From positions 372,001 to 436,000 of the forward strand of contig JAKGBX010000003.1 of the NCBI GenBank assembly GCA_021555075.1: 64,000 nt of DNA, written 5' to 3'. The DNA comes from Rhodobacteraceae bacterium LMO-JJ12. Lineage in GTDB: Bacteria; Pseudomonadota; Alphaproteobacteria; Rhodobacterales; Rhodobacteraceae. Below the pieces are notes generated by a model that had not been told where the DNA came from, did not search any database, and saw only the letters and a list, made by a program, of their open reading frames with translations. Each line of letters opens with the position of its first letter. Position 1 is the first letter of the stretch. Both the position numbers and the translations under genes were made by a program. This document shows, in pieces, positions 7,715 to 16,355 of this stretch.

Positions 7715-7957
7715 ATGTTTCGAAACGCCATACGCGCCACCTGTGTGCGTTGCCGCGAGCTATTGCCGCGCGCCGCCTATCTGCGCTGCCCGCTGTGCCA
7801 TGAGCCGATCGAGCGCGCGAAACACCTTATCGACATAATCTGCCGCCGCTGCGACCGGACAATTCCGAAGGGGCATGTTGGCGCTTGCCCCTCGTGCAAT
7901 GGCGCGCGTCCGCGCAAGACGCGGTTGCTGCGCAATCTCCGTGGAGCATCGCTATGA
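7715..7957 (+). CDS. Small double zinc-ribbon protein
   Basis: The 80-residue basic protein has four CxxC knuckles (CVRC, CPLC, CRRC, CPSC), enough for two zinc ribbons, and an Arg/Lys-rich tail. The ATG at 7715 has a GGGAG site about 8 nt upstream; an in-frame extension to 7661 overlaps the inverted repeat and is unlikely. Its stop overlaps the start of the MscS gene (ATGA), so the two are translationally coupled. I do not know a named family; nucleic acid or protein binding is possible. Confidence 0.72.
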   Translation: MFRNAIRATCVRCRELLPRAAYLRCPLCHEPIERAKHLIDIICRRCDRTIPKGHVGACPSCNGARPRKTRLLRNLRGASL

Positions 7958-8889
7958 CTGCAAGACAACATGCAACGCGCGTATTGTGGCCGGTCCTTCT
8001 GATGGGGCTCAGTCTTGGGCTGCTGCTTTCTCAGGCCGAGCTTGCCGCTTATGTCGGAGATGGCGAAATGCTGTTTCTTGTGATTACGTCGCTGACCTAT
8101 TTTGCGGCGGCGTGGCTTGTCAGCCGGGTTCTGGCGCTGGTGCTGGATCAGACTGCGGGGCGACGTCGGCCTTATCCGAGATTGTTGAACGACCTGATTG
8201 CGGGGCTGCTGTTTCTGCTTGCGTTCGCGGCGTCGGTCGCTCTGTTCATGGGGCAGGGCGCGGTGGGGGCGCTGGCCGGGTCGGGGCTGATCCTTGCCAT
8301 GCTGGGGTTTGCCATTCGTAACGTCGTGGCCGACACGCTGTCGGGGATAGCGCTTGGGGTCGAGGGGCCGTTTCGCATTGGCGACTGGATCGATATTGAC
8401 GGGCTGGCGCGCGGCAAGGTGATCGAGATCGGCTGGCGTACCACGCGGATTTTGGCCCCCGCATCCACCTATATGATCCTGCCTAACAGCCAGATCGCGC
8501 GGCAGCGGATCACCAACTATTCCGCGCCCAGGCCGCAATACCGTGCGCAGGTCGAAATCACGCTCGATCACACCATGGCAATAAACCAGGCCCGCAAGGT
8601 GATGCTGGACGCGATGCTGAGTGCCAAACTGATCCAGCAAGACCCGGCGCCGGATGTGCGCGTTCAGGCTTATGAGGAGCGCGGTATCACCTATGCGCTG
8701 CGCTATTGGCTGTCGCGGTTTGATCGCGACATTGATTGCCGCGATGAGGTTTACAGTCTTGTGGATGAGGCGCTGCGGCGGGCGGGAGTCGTTGCGCCGC
8801 ATAAGCGCATCGAACTGGTGCGCGGCGTGCCGCCCGCGCGGCGTGTCACTTTGAAGGCGACGGAGGGCGACGGGCAGGCTGTGCCTTGA
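7954..8889 (+). CDS. MscS-family mechanosensitive ion channel
   Basis: The 311-residue membrane protein has hydrophobic segments near residues 10-30, 38-58 and 78-120, followed by the MscS signature: the pore helix with GSGLILAMLGFAIRNVVADT, then the beta domain with GPFRIGDWIDIDG and the conserved YMILPNSQIARQRITNYS. Such channels release solutes on osmotic downshock. The ATG at 7954 overlaps the zinc-ribbon stop and has GTGGAG upstream. It is the last gene of a two-gene unit. Confidence 0.92.
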   Translation: MTARQHATRVLWPVLLMGLSLGLLLSQAELAAYVGDGEMLFLVITSLTYFAAAWLVSRVLALVLDQTAGRRRPYPRLLNDLIAGLLFLLAFAASVALFMGQGAVGALAGSGLILAMLGFAIRNVVADTLSGIALGVEGPFRIGDWIDIDGLARGKVIEIGWRTTRILAPASTYMILPNSQIARQRITNYSAPRPQYRAQVEITLDHTMAINQARKVMLDAMLSAKLIQQDPAPDVRVQAYEERGITYALRYWLSRFDRDIDCRDEVYSLVDEALRRAGVVAPHKRIELVRGVPPARRVTLKATEGDGQAVP

Positions 8890-8957
8890 GGCTTCCTGAG
8901 CCTGAAGGGGCGTCGGGTCGCCGGTGAGTGGGGAGAGGTCTGACCGACCGGCCCCGC

Positions 8958-9074
8958 TTAGGACTCGTCTTGTTCGGAGAGGGCGCGGTCGCGCTGCATC
9001 TCAAGCCACATTGCGTTTACGACGGCGAACATTGCTGCGAGAGGCAGGCCGAGAAGCCAAGCAAAATACCACAT
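8958..9074 (-). CDS. cydX: Cytochrome bd oxidase small subunit CydX
   Basis: This 38-residue single-helix protein begins MWYFAWLLGLPLA, the hallmark of CydX/YbgT, and has the conserved NAMWLE segment after the helix. CydX stabilises the CydAB haems in the inner membrane. It sits 26 bp after cydB on the same strand with AAGGAAA before its ATG, which is the standard position. Confidence 0.92.
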   Translation of the reverse strand: MWYFAWLLGLPLAAMFAVVNAMWLEMQRDRALSEQDES

Positions 9075-9100
9075 ATCGTTTTCCTTTCTTTTTGGGCGTC

Positions 9101-10261
9101 TTAATAGGCCGAGCTTGAGTCGGTCACATCGTCTTCGGTGACTTTGCCCCAGAGCACTTTGTAAACCCAAGCGGTGTAGGCCAGAATGATCGGCATGAAG
9201 ATCACGGTTGCAACCAGCATGACGAAGAGGGTCAGATGCGACGATGAACTGTCCCAGACTGTCAGCGAAGAGCGCGGATCAATCGACGAGGGCAGGATGA
9301 ACGGGAACATTGTCAGCCCCACCGATGAGATTGCGCCGAAGATGCCGAGTTTGGACCACAAGAGGGTGGTGCCTTCGCGCCCGGCGCGCAGGCCGAGCAC
9401 CGCCATGACCATGCCCAGAAGGCCAAGGACCGGCGCTAGCGCGATCCACGGGCGTGCGCCATATGCAGCAAACCAACTGTCGGTGCGTGCCACTTCGGAA
9501 TAGAGCGGGTTGGACGGGCCGTTGGCCACGACTTCGGAGATTAGTGCATAGCCCTGGATGCCGAAGGCGAGCCAGAGACCCGCCGCGATGTAGCCCGCGA
9601 TGGTCACAAGGCCGGAAACCGTGCCGATGGTGCGCGCCCGCGCCGCCACGTTGCCTTCGGCCTTGAAGGATAGCCACGCCGCGCCGTGGGTGACGAGCAT
9701 GGCCAGAGAGACCAGTCCGGCAAGTAGGGCGAAGGGGTTCAGCAGGCCTGCAAATTTGGCGTAGAACGCGCCCTCATAGCGCGCGAATAGGTCGGGGGTG
9801 AGTTCAAATGGCACGCCTTGCAGCACGTTGCCGACCGCCACGCCGAAGATCAGCGCGGGTACCGCGCCGCCCGCAAACAGCGCCCAATCCCATGTCGTGC
9901 GCCAGCGCTTGTCGTCGCGTTTGGAGCGGTATTTAAATGCCACGGGACGCACGATGAGCGCCGCGAGGATGACGAACATCGCAAGATAAAAGCCCGAGAA
10001 GCTGACCGCATAGAGCGGTGGCCAGGCGGCGAAGATCGCACCGCCGCCGAGGATGAACCAAACCTGATTACCTTCCCAGACCGGGCCGATGGTATTTATG
10101 GCAACCCGGCGTTCCGTGTCGGTTTTGGCAACGAAGGGCAGCAGTGCGCCGACACCCATATCAAACCCGTCAGTGAGCGCGAAACCGATCAGAAGCACGC
10201 CCATAAGTCCCCACCAGATCACGCGCAGGATATCGTAGCTGATGAATTCATGCAGGATCAT
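9101..10261 (-). CDS. cydB: Cytochrome bd ubiquinol oxidase subunit II
   Basis: The 386-residue subunit begins MILHEFISYDILRVIWWGLMG, which is typical of CydB, and shows the motifs GFDMGVGALLPFV and IGPVWEGNQVWFILGGGAIF. It has about nine hydrophobic segments. With CydA it forms the quinol oxidase that reduces oxygen to water with high affinity. GGAG precedes the ATG by 8 nt. It lies 5 bp after cydA. Confidence 0.97.
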   Translation of the reverse strand: MILHEFISYDILRVIWWGLMGVLLIGFALTDGFDMGVGALLPFVAKTDTERRVAINTIGPVWEGNQVWFILGGGAIFAAWPPLYAVSFSGFYLAMFVILAALIVRPVAFKYRSKRDDKRWRTTWDWALFAGGAVPALIFGVAVGNVLQGVPFELTPDLFARYEGAFYAKFAGLLNPFALLAGLVSLAMLVTHGAAWLSFKAEGNVAARARTIGTVSGLVTIAGYIAAGLWLAFGIQGYALISEVVANGPSNPLYSEVARTDSWFAAYGARPWIALAPVLGLLGMVMAVLGLRAGREGTTLLWSKLGIFGAISSVGLTMFPFILPSSIDPRSSLTVWDSSSSHLTLFVMLVATVIFMPIILAYTAWVYKVLWGKVTEDDVTDSSSAY

Positions 10262-10266
10262 GGCTT

Positions 10267-11880
10267 TTACTCCGCTGGTGTTTTGGCAAAGGGAACATCG
10301 CCGTCATGGGTGCGCAGGCGGTGTTCGTGGCGAGCGGTCCAGATTTCGGTTTCTTCGACATCCTCGAAGGGGCCTTTGCGGATGTATTTAAGCATCAACC
10401 CCATCTCGACGATGAAGAGCACGGTGTAGAAGATGAAAAAGCCCGCCAGTGTCAGCAAGAGATCGGCAACCGACAGGTGGCTGACCGAGAGAGCCGTGGG
10501 GAGCACGCCATCGACCGTCCAGGGCTGGCGACCGTATTCGGCGACGAACCAGCCGAGTTCTGCGGCGATCCATGGCGTGGGGATGATCGCGACGGCGCCC
10601 CAGAGTGCCCAGCGTGGATAGTCTTGACCCCGAAAGCTGGAACGCCAGAAGAAATAGGCCATCACGGCAATGAAGCTGAAGCCGAGGGCGACCATCAGGC
10701 GGAAGGCCCAGAACAGCGGCCAAACCTTTGGCAGGGTGTCATTGGCGGCCTGAAGGATTTGTTCTTCGGTGGCGTCGCGCGGGTCATCGACATAGCGTTT
10801 GAGCAGGAAGGCATAACCCAGATCGCCGCCGCGCGCCTCGAACATTTCGCGCACTTGCTGGCTTGCGGTGTCGCGCTCGGCGCGGATGGTCATGAGTGCG
10901 TCGTATGCGAGAATGCCCGAGCGGATGCGCTTTTCGGATTCGGCGATCAGATCGTCAATACCGATGATGTCAGTAGTTAGTGAACGGGTGCCGATGATGC
11001 CCATGACATAGGGGATATGCAGGGCATATTTCGTCTCGCGCGCTTCTTGATCGGGTATGCCGACCAGGGTGAAGGAGGCGGGGGCGGGGTGGGTTTCCCA
11101 CATGCCCTCCATCGCGGCGAGCTTCATGCGTTGGCTGTGGGTGGCGGAATAGCCTGATTCATCCCCCAGAACCACGACCGAAAGGGCCGAGGCCAGCCCG
11201 AAGGAGGCGGCCACGGTGATTGAGCGGCGCGCCAATTCGACGTGGCGCCCCTTGAGCAGATACCAGGCCGAGACCCCGAGCACGAAGATCGAGGCGGTGA
11301 CATAGCCCGCCGAGACGGTGTGGACGAATTTCGCCTGTGCGACCTCGTTGAACATGACCTCGAAAAAGCTGGTCATTTCCATGCGCATCGTGTCGGGGTT
11401 GAATGCGGCACCGACCGGGTTTTGCATCCAGCCATTGGCGATCAGAATCCACAGGGCCGAGAAATTTGATCCGATGGCAACAAGCCAAGTCACGGTCAGG
11501 TGACCCACTTTGCTGAGTTTGTCCCAGCCAAAGAAGAACAGGCCGACGAACGTCGCTTCAAGAAAGAAGGCCATCAGCCCTTCGAGTGCGAGCGGTGCGC
11601 CGAAGATGTCACCGACGTAGTGGCTGAAATAGGACCAGTTCATGCCGAACTGAAATTCCATGGTGATGCCGGTGGCGACGCCAATAGCAAAGTTGATGCC
11701 AAAGAGCATGCCCCAGAATTTGGTCATCTGTCGCCAGATTGGTCGGCTTGTCATGACATAGACGGTTTCCATGATCGCCACGAGGACCGATAGGCCCAGC
11801 GTCAGGGGGACGAAGAGGAAATGAAACATGGCCGTCATCGCAAATTGCAGGCGTGACAGCTCGACGACGTCTAACTCCAT
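10267..11880 (-). CDS. cydA: Cytochrome bd ubiquinol oxidase subunit I
   Basis: The 537-residue catalytic subunit binds the haems and quinol. Visible features: the N-terminal haem ligand His20 (FAMTAMFHFLFVPLTLG), the second haem histidine in KFVHTVSAGYVTAS near residue 187, the long quinol loop in the middle, and the conserved EYGRQPWTVDGVLPT segment. The length fits the CydA family with a full Q loop. AAGGAGAC precedes the ATG. A promoter-like site lies in the end of cydC, so cydABX may be transcribed on its own as well as from cydDC. Confidence 0.97.
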   Translation of the reverse strand: MELDVVELSRLQFAMTAMFHFLFVPLTLGLSVLVAIMETVYVMTSRPIWRQMTKFWGMLFGINFAIGVATGITMEFQFGMNWSYFSHYVGDIFGAPLALEGLMAFFLEATFVGLFFFGWDKLSKVGHLTVTWLVAIGSNFSALWILIANGWMQNPVGAAFNPDTMRMEMTSFFEVMFNEVAQAKFVHTVSAGYVTASIFVLGVSAWYLLKGRHVELARRSITVAASFGLASALSVVVLGDESGYSATHSQRMKLAAMEGMWETHPAPASFTLVGIPDQEARETKYALHIPYVMGIIGTRSLTTDIIGIDDLIAESEKRIRSGILAYDALMTIRAERDTASQQVREMFEARGGDLGYAFLLKRYVDDPRDATEEQILQAANDTLPKVWPLFWAFRLMVALGFSFIAVMAYFFWRSSFRGQDYPRWALWGAVAIIPTPWIAAELGWFVAEYGRQPWTVDGVLPTALSVSHLSVADLLLTLAGFFIFYTVLFIVEMGLMLKYIRKGPFEDVEETEIWTARHEHRLRTHDGDVPFAKTPAE

Positions 11881-11953
11881 TTCTGGTGTCTCCTTATTGC
11901 GGGTAGGCGGTGTGTCGTGGTTTTTTCAGACGCCTGCCTGATACTTTAGAGCG

Positions 11954-11983
11954 ATTATATATTCTGACTTTGAGATACATCAA
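11954..11983 (-). promoter_or_regulatory. Putative cydABX promoter with FnrL-like box
   Basis: Read on the minus strand, 11983-11970 is TTGATGTATCTCAA, an exact match to the FNR/FnrL core TTGA-N6-TCAA. Position 11959-11954 is TATAAT and overlaps the cydC stop codon. TTGATG (11983-11978) is an acceptable -35 at 18-bp spacing. The start of cydA lies about 74 bp downstream of the -10. If this promoter is used, the box overlaps the -35. Confidence 0.55.
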
Positions 11984-13559
11984 ATATGGCGTGATCCGCA
12001 CTGCGGTGGAGAGTCGCAAGTAGCGCCGCATTTGGCAAGGCGTCGCGAAGGCCCGTCAGAACGCGGTCTGCGGTGGGCGCATCCAACCCCTCGGTCGGTT
12101 CGTCCAGCAGCAAAAGGCGCGGTTGTTTCAGGATGGCGCGCGCCAGTGTCAGGCGGCGGGCCTGTCCGCCCGAAAGACCTGCGCCCGCTTCGCCCAGTTG
12201 AGCATCGAGACCGCCGCGTTCGCGGATTTCGTCGCTGAGGGAGATGGCATCGAGCGCGTGCCACATCGCGGCATCGCTGGCATCGCTGGCCAGTGCGAGG
12301 TTTTCGCGAATTGTGCCTGTAATCAAGGCGCTGCGTTGCGGAACCATGGTGACGATTTCGCGCAGCGCAGCTTCTGTCCAGTCGCCGGGAGGGCGCCCGA
12401 AGATCGCTATGCCATCGCTTGCGGCCAATCCGGCGATCTGCATCAAAAGGCTGGTCTTGCCGCTGCCGCTTGGGCCGGTCAGGGCAACGGCTTTGCCGGG
12501 TGAAAGATCGAGGGTGAGGCCGGGTTGGCGGATGGTGAGCACCGGTGCGCCGGGCAGGCCGGTGTCATGTCTGGGATTTGTGCCTGACTGGGGTTCTGAA
12601 TCGGCGCCAATTCGGCGGGCCGCGCCGGTCATCTTGCCGTATTCGGCCAGTCCACGGGCAAGCGGTGGCAGGGTTTCGGCAAGCGCCAGCGCGACGAAGA
12701 TGCCGATCGCGCCAAGCGCCGGGGAGAGCGCGCCGTGTGCGACCAGCGCCCCGCCGATGAAGAGCGCAAGCCCGGTCGTCAGCGCGACCAGAATCGAGAG
12801 CGCGGCGGTGGCGGTACGCTCGGCTTGATCGAGGGTGCGCGCCGATTGGCGTGCGGCTGTGTCGATGTCGGAAAGATCCGCCTCGCGCGAACCGAGGCCC
12901 GCTTGCAGGATCAGCGCCTGTCGGTTGCGGATCATGTCGATCATGCCGCGCCGCAAGCTCTGGGCCTGGGTCTCGGCCTTGTCGGAGGGCAGGACGGTGC
13001 GGCGCGCCAAGCGCCAGAGAACAAGCGCCGCCAGCGGCACATATCCGGCCAGCACAGCCCATGCGATAGGCCAATCCGTGAGCCAGCCAAGCGACAGGAA
13101 TACGATTGCATGGGTGAGGAGCGCCGCAAGGCCGGGCAGCAGGAGGCGCAGAACCACCCCGTCAAGCGCATCCACATCCGAAACGATCCGCGTCAGGGTG
13201 GCCTCGCTGCGCAGGCGTGCAAGGTCGCGCGCGCCCAGTTTGACCTGACGGGATAGCAGGGTGACGCGGAGCGCCGCGAGGGCGCGCAGCGTCGCATCAT
13301 GGGTCAACAAGCGTTCGCCATACCGCGCGGCGGTGCGCCCGAGTGCCAGAAACCGCACCCCAGCGGAAGGGCGAAAGACATCAAATGCGATGCCGATACC
13401 GGCGAGGCCCGCCATGCCCGTTGCGGTGATGAACCAACCCGACAGCCCAAGCAGTGCCGCGCCCATCAGCAAAACGATGACGGAAAGCGCGGCGCCGCGT
13501 GCCATTGCCCAGGGGGCTGCTGTTATGAGCAGGCGGAGGATAGGCAAAAGCACCTTCAT
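11955..13559 (-). CDS. cydC: ABC exporter CydC (cytochrome bd assembly)
   Basis: The 534-residue half transporter has six N-terminal membrane helices (residues 1-300) and a C-terminal ATPase: Walker A GPSGSGKTS, signature LSGGQARRLTLARAI, Walker B LLLLDEPTEGLD. CydDC exports cysteine/glutathione and is needed for haem insertion into cytochrome bd. It overlaps the cydD stop by 4 bp. Its last codons contain the FnrL-like box of cydA. Confidence 0.93.
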   Translation of the reverse strand: MKVLLPILRLLITAAPWAMARGAALSVIVLLMGAALLGLSGWFITATGMAGLAGIGIAFDVFRPSAGVRFLALGRTAARYGERLLTHDATLRALAALRVTLLSRQVKLGARDLARLRSEATLTRIVSDVDALDGVVLRLLLPGLAALLTHAIVFLSLGWLTDWPIAWAVLAGYVPLAALVLWRLARRTVLPSDKAETQAQSLRRGMIDMIRNRQALILQAGLGSREADLSDIDTAARQSARTLDQAERTATAALSILVALTTGLALFIGGALVAHGALSPALGAIGIFVALALAETLPPLARGLAEYGKMTGAARRIGADSEPQSGTNPRHDTGLPGAPVLTIRQPGLTLDLSPGKAVALTGPSGSGKTSLLMQIAGLAASDGIAIFGRPPGDWTEAALREIVTMVPQRSALITGTIRENLALASDASDAAMWHALDAISLSDEIRERGGLDAQLGEAGAGLSGGQARRLTLARAILKQPRLLLLDEPTEGLDAPTADRVLTGLRDALPNAALLATLHRSADHAIFDVSQSQNI

Positions 13560-15223
13560 GGCTGCATCTCGACGGTTCGTTCCATCGCGGCGGCAAGCGC
13601 GGGATCATGGGTTGCAACGATGAGGCTGTGGCCCTGTTGTTTCAGCCGGGTCAGCGAGCGGATGACGAGAGCGGCGGTGTCGGGGTCGAGGTCTGCCGTT
13701 GGCTCATCGGCAAGGATCAGCTCGCGCCCGCTGAGAATTGCGCGTGCGATAAGAAGGCGGCGGGCCTCGCCCCCGGATACGCCGCCACCGGTCTCGCCAA
13801 GGCGGGCATCAAGCCCGTCGGGCAAGCGTTTCACGATCTGCTCGGCCTCGGCCAGTTTCAGGGCGGGCAAGGGATCGGTGCCGGTGTTTTGGGGATCGAG
13901 CCAATGGCGCAGGGTCTGATCGGGGAAATGCGGGGCCTGCGGGATCAGGGTGACGCGGGCGCGCCAGGCATCGGCGGTAGCGTCGTTAAGCGTGATGCCA
14001 CAGACCGAAATGCGCCCCTGAGCGAGCGGGAGCAGACCGGCAATGGCGGCAAGGGCGGTGCTTTTGCCCACGCCGCTTGGACCGGTCAGGGCGAGGGATT
14101 GACCAGCGTGAAATTGCAGATCCGGGAGCGGCAGGTTCTGGGTGGAAAGCTTGACTGTGGCACTTGCCAGTACAAGCGTCAGGGGGCCTTGCAAGGGGGG
14201 ACTCGAAGCGGCCAGTCCGAGGAAGGGCAGGCGGTCGGCGGCGTCGAGCGCGTCGAGTTCTTCGACGACCGATAAACCGGCCGCGCGATCGTGCCATGCG
14301 GCGGCCAAATCGCGGAAGGGTTGGAAATAGTCCGGCGCGATCAGCAACAAGAAAAGCCCCTGGCCAAGGCCGAGGGGGGTGCCCCAGCTTCCAAACTGAA
14401 TTTCCCCCAGAAGCGTGAAGCCGACAAATACCGCGACCATCGCCACGCCGATGGCGCTAAAGAGTTCCAGCACGGTCGAAGATAGAAAGGCCACGCGCAG
14501 CACGGCCATAGTTCGCAGGCGCAACCCCTCGGCGCGGGCGTCAAAATCGGCTGTTGCACGGTCGGAGGCGCCGAGAAGCCGGATGTCGAGCATGGCTGAC
14601 AAGCGGTCCATCAGCATGGCATTCATCGCCCCGATTTCGACCATCTGACGGCGCGAGGCTTCCTCTGCTGCCATGCCGACCAGGGCCATGAAAACCGGGA
14701 TCAGCGGCCCGGCAACCAGCAAAACCAGCCCAGCGGCCCAAGAAAACCAGAACGTTAGGGCGAGCAGGACAAGTGGCAGGATTGCGACCCGGAGCATCGC
14801 CACATGGTAGCGGGTGATCCATGGCTGAAGCAGCGGCAGTTTTTGAACCAGAAGTGCCGCGATTTCCGCTGAGCCGAGGCTGGTGCGTGCGCGGGCTTCG
14901 CGGGCGATCAATACGCTGCGTTCGCGCGCGATTGTCAGGTCTGCGGCATCAAAAAGATAGCGCCCGGAGCGGTGGATGAGAAGCGCGCGCAAGAGCCCGC
15001 CCAGGACGAAGAGGAGTGCGGCGGGGGCGGTGCGCCCCATGTCCCCCGAAACCCAGCCCGAAACGGCCCAGGCCAATGCCGCCGCCTGCAACGGCCAGAT
15101 CAGCCCGGAGAGGACCGACAGCGCGCCCGCGATGCGCAATTGGGTGGCCACCGGCGCGATGATGCGCGCATTTGTGCGTTGGCGGGGAGAAGGGTCTGTT
15201 GGTTGGTGCGGCCCGGTCATCAT
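13556..15223 (-). CDS. cydD: ABC exporter CydD (cytochrome bd assembly)
   Basis: The 555-residue half transporter pairs with CydC. It has an N-terminal membrane domain and an ATPase with Walker A GPSGVGKST, signature VSGGEARRLLIARAI and Walker B LILADEPTADLD. The start at 15223 (or the next codon, 15220) has AAAGG about 6 nt upstream; a frame extension to 15262 lacks a site. It is first in the cydDCABX run. The 159 bp upstream hold no clear FNR box. Confidence 0.93.
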   Translation of the reverse strand: MMTGPHQPTDPSPRQRTNARIIAPVATQLRIAGALSVLSGLIWPLQAAALAWAVSGWVSGDMGRTAPAALLFVLGGLLRALLIHRSGRYLFDAADLTIARERSVLIAREARARTSLGSAEIAALLVQKLPLLQPWITRYHVAMLRVAILPLVLLALTFWFSWAAGLVLLVAGPLIPVFMALVGMAAEEASRRQMVEIGAMNAMLMDRLSAMLDIRLLGASDRATADFDARAEGLRLRTMAVLRVAFLSSTVLELFSAIGVAMVAVFVGFTLLGEIQFGSWGTPLGLGQGLFLLLIAPDYFQPFRDLAAAWHDRAAGLSVVEELDALDAADRLPFLGLAASSPPLQGPLTLVLASATVKLSTQNLPLPDLQFHAGQSLALTGPSGVGKSTALAAIAGLLPLAQGRISVCGITLNDATADAWRARVTLIPQAPHFPDQTLRHWLDPQNTGTDPLPALKLAEAEQIVKRLPDGLDARLGETGGGVSGGEARRLLIARAILSGRELILADEPTADLDPDTAALVIRSLTRLKQQGHSLIVATHDPALAAAMERTVEMQP

Positions 15224-15382
15224 TTTGCCTTTCGCGAGACCTCCGTGAGCGCAGGGGATCATCTGAGGCGTGGTCTTTCAAGCCGGGTGGGCGAAATTTA
15301 CGAAGTATTTAGACTTGGCGGGGTATTGTTTTGTTCACCGGGTCGGTTTGGACAAGAACGGGAGGATGGATTTCAGGGCGGG

Positions 15383-16276
15383 TCAGGACGCAAAGAACTG
15401 AACGGCATAGTGGCAGAACAACTCTTGCAGGGCGGTTGTTCGCAATCGTCCTGATCTGACCAGGGCGATGCGGTGCGGTGCAAGATTCCCCTCGAGCGGC
15501 ATGCGGATGACGGGTTGGCCATCATAGGCGGTGTCGTGAGGAATGTCGGTCGCCAAGAGTCCGACGCCCAAGCCGTTGGCGACCATCGAGCGGAGCATTT
15601 CGACCGAGCCTGTTTCATAGGCGATCTTTGGGTTGATCCCGTGCATTTGTGCCAGTGTCAGGAAATACGCGCGACTGTGCGGCAGGTTCATCAGGATCAG
15701 CGGGTCACGCAGCAATTCTGCCATGCTGACGGCTTTGCGACCGGCCAGAGGATGGCCGCCGGGAAGAAGGCCATAGGGGCGCACATCGGCGAGCGGTGTG
15801 ATGTCGAGATTTGATGGCAAGCCAAACTCATAGGTTAGTGCCACATCAATTTGCCCGGTTTCGAGCCAGTCCGACAAGGTTTCAAGATTTGCTTCGAAGA
15901 GGTGAATGCCGGTGTTTGGATGGTCGTCTTGAAACCGGCGCACCAGAGAGGGCGCGTAGAGCGGGCCAAGCGTTGAAAAGACACCGAGATTCAGGATTGT
16001 CGGTTCGTCGGTCGTGGTATTGAGAACCTGCCGGGCCTGGGTGCGAAGGGCGCGGAACTCACCCAGCTTCTGGCGCCCGAAGGCGGTTGGAATCAAGCCT
16101 TGGCCGACGGTGCGGGCAAACAGAGGTTGGCCGAGATGATCCTCGACCTTTGCAATCGCCAGCGACACCGATGGTTGCGAGACGTTCAAGGCCCGCGCGG
16201 CGGCGGCTGTGCTGCCACCATCGGCGGTGGCAATGACGTAGTCAATCTGGCGAAGGGTTATGGGTATAGGTTTCAT
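15383..16276 (-). CDS. LysR-family transcriptional regulator
   Basis: The 297-residue protein has a LysR HTH at residues 5-65 (LRQIDYVIATADGGSTAAAA then VSQPSVSLAIAKVEDHLGQ) and a C-terminal effector-binding domain. It is divergent from a CaiB CoA-transferase and acyl-CoA dehydrogenase, 79 bp away, and probably regulates them. An imperfect dyad in between (16283-16318) is a fair LysR operator candidate. Confidence 0.93.
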   Translation of the reverse strand: MKPIPITLRQIDYVIATADGGSTAAAARALNVSQPSVSLAIAKVEDHLGQPLFARTVGQGLIPTAFGRQKLGEFRALRTQARQVLNTTTDEPTILNLGVFSTLGPLYAPSLVRRFQDDHPNTGIHLFEANLETLSDWLETGQIDVALTYEFGLPSNLDITPLADVRPYGLLPGGHPLAGRKAVSMAELLRDPLILMNLPHSRAYFLTLAQMHGINPKIAYETGSVEMLRSMVANGLGVGLLATDIPHDTAYDGQPVIRMPLEGNLAPHRIALVRSGRLRTTALQELFCHYAVQFFAS

Positions 16277-16282
16277 TTATGG

Positions 16283-16318
16283 CTATATGATAAATCGATG
16301 TTTCGGATTATAGCATAG
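16283..16318. promoter_or_regulatory. Putative LysR operator dyad
   Basis: Arms ctatatgataa (16283-16293) and ttatagcatag (16308-16318) match as inverted repeats at 9 of 11 positions, with atc/gat extending inward. It lies in the divergent LysR-CaiB promoter region, where LysR proteins typically bind. Confidence 0.45.
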
Positions 16319-16355
16319 ATCCCGTTAAACTCCAGCCAATCAAACTGGAGGTTCA

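Noticed and set aside
7777-8802. 341-codon minus-strand open frame opposite the MscS gene
   Set aside because: Arg/His/Pro/Gln-rich shadow; MscS motifs and coupling on the plus strand are decisive.
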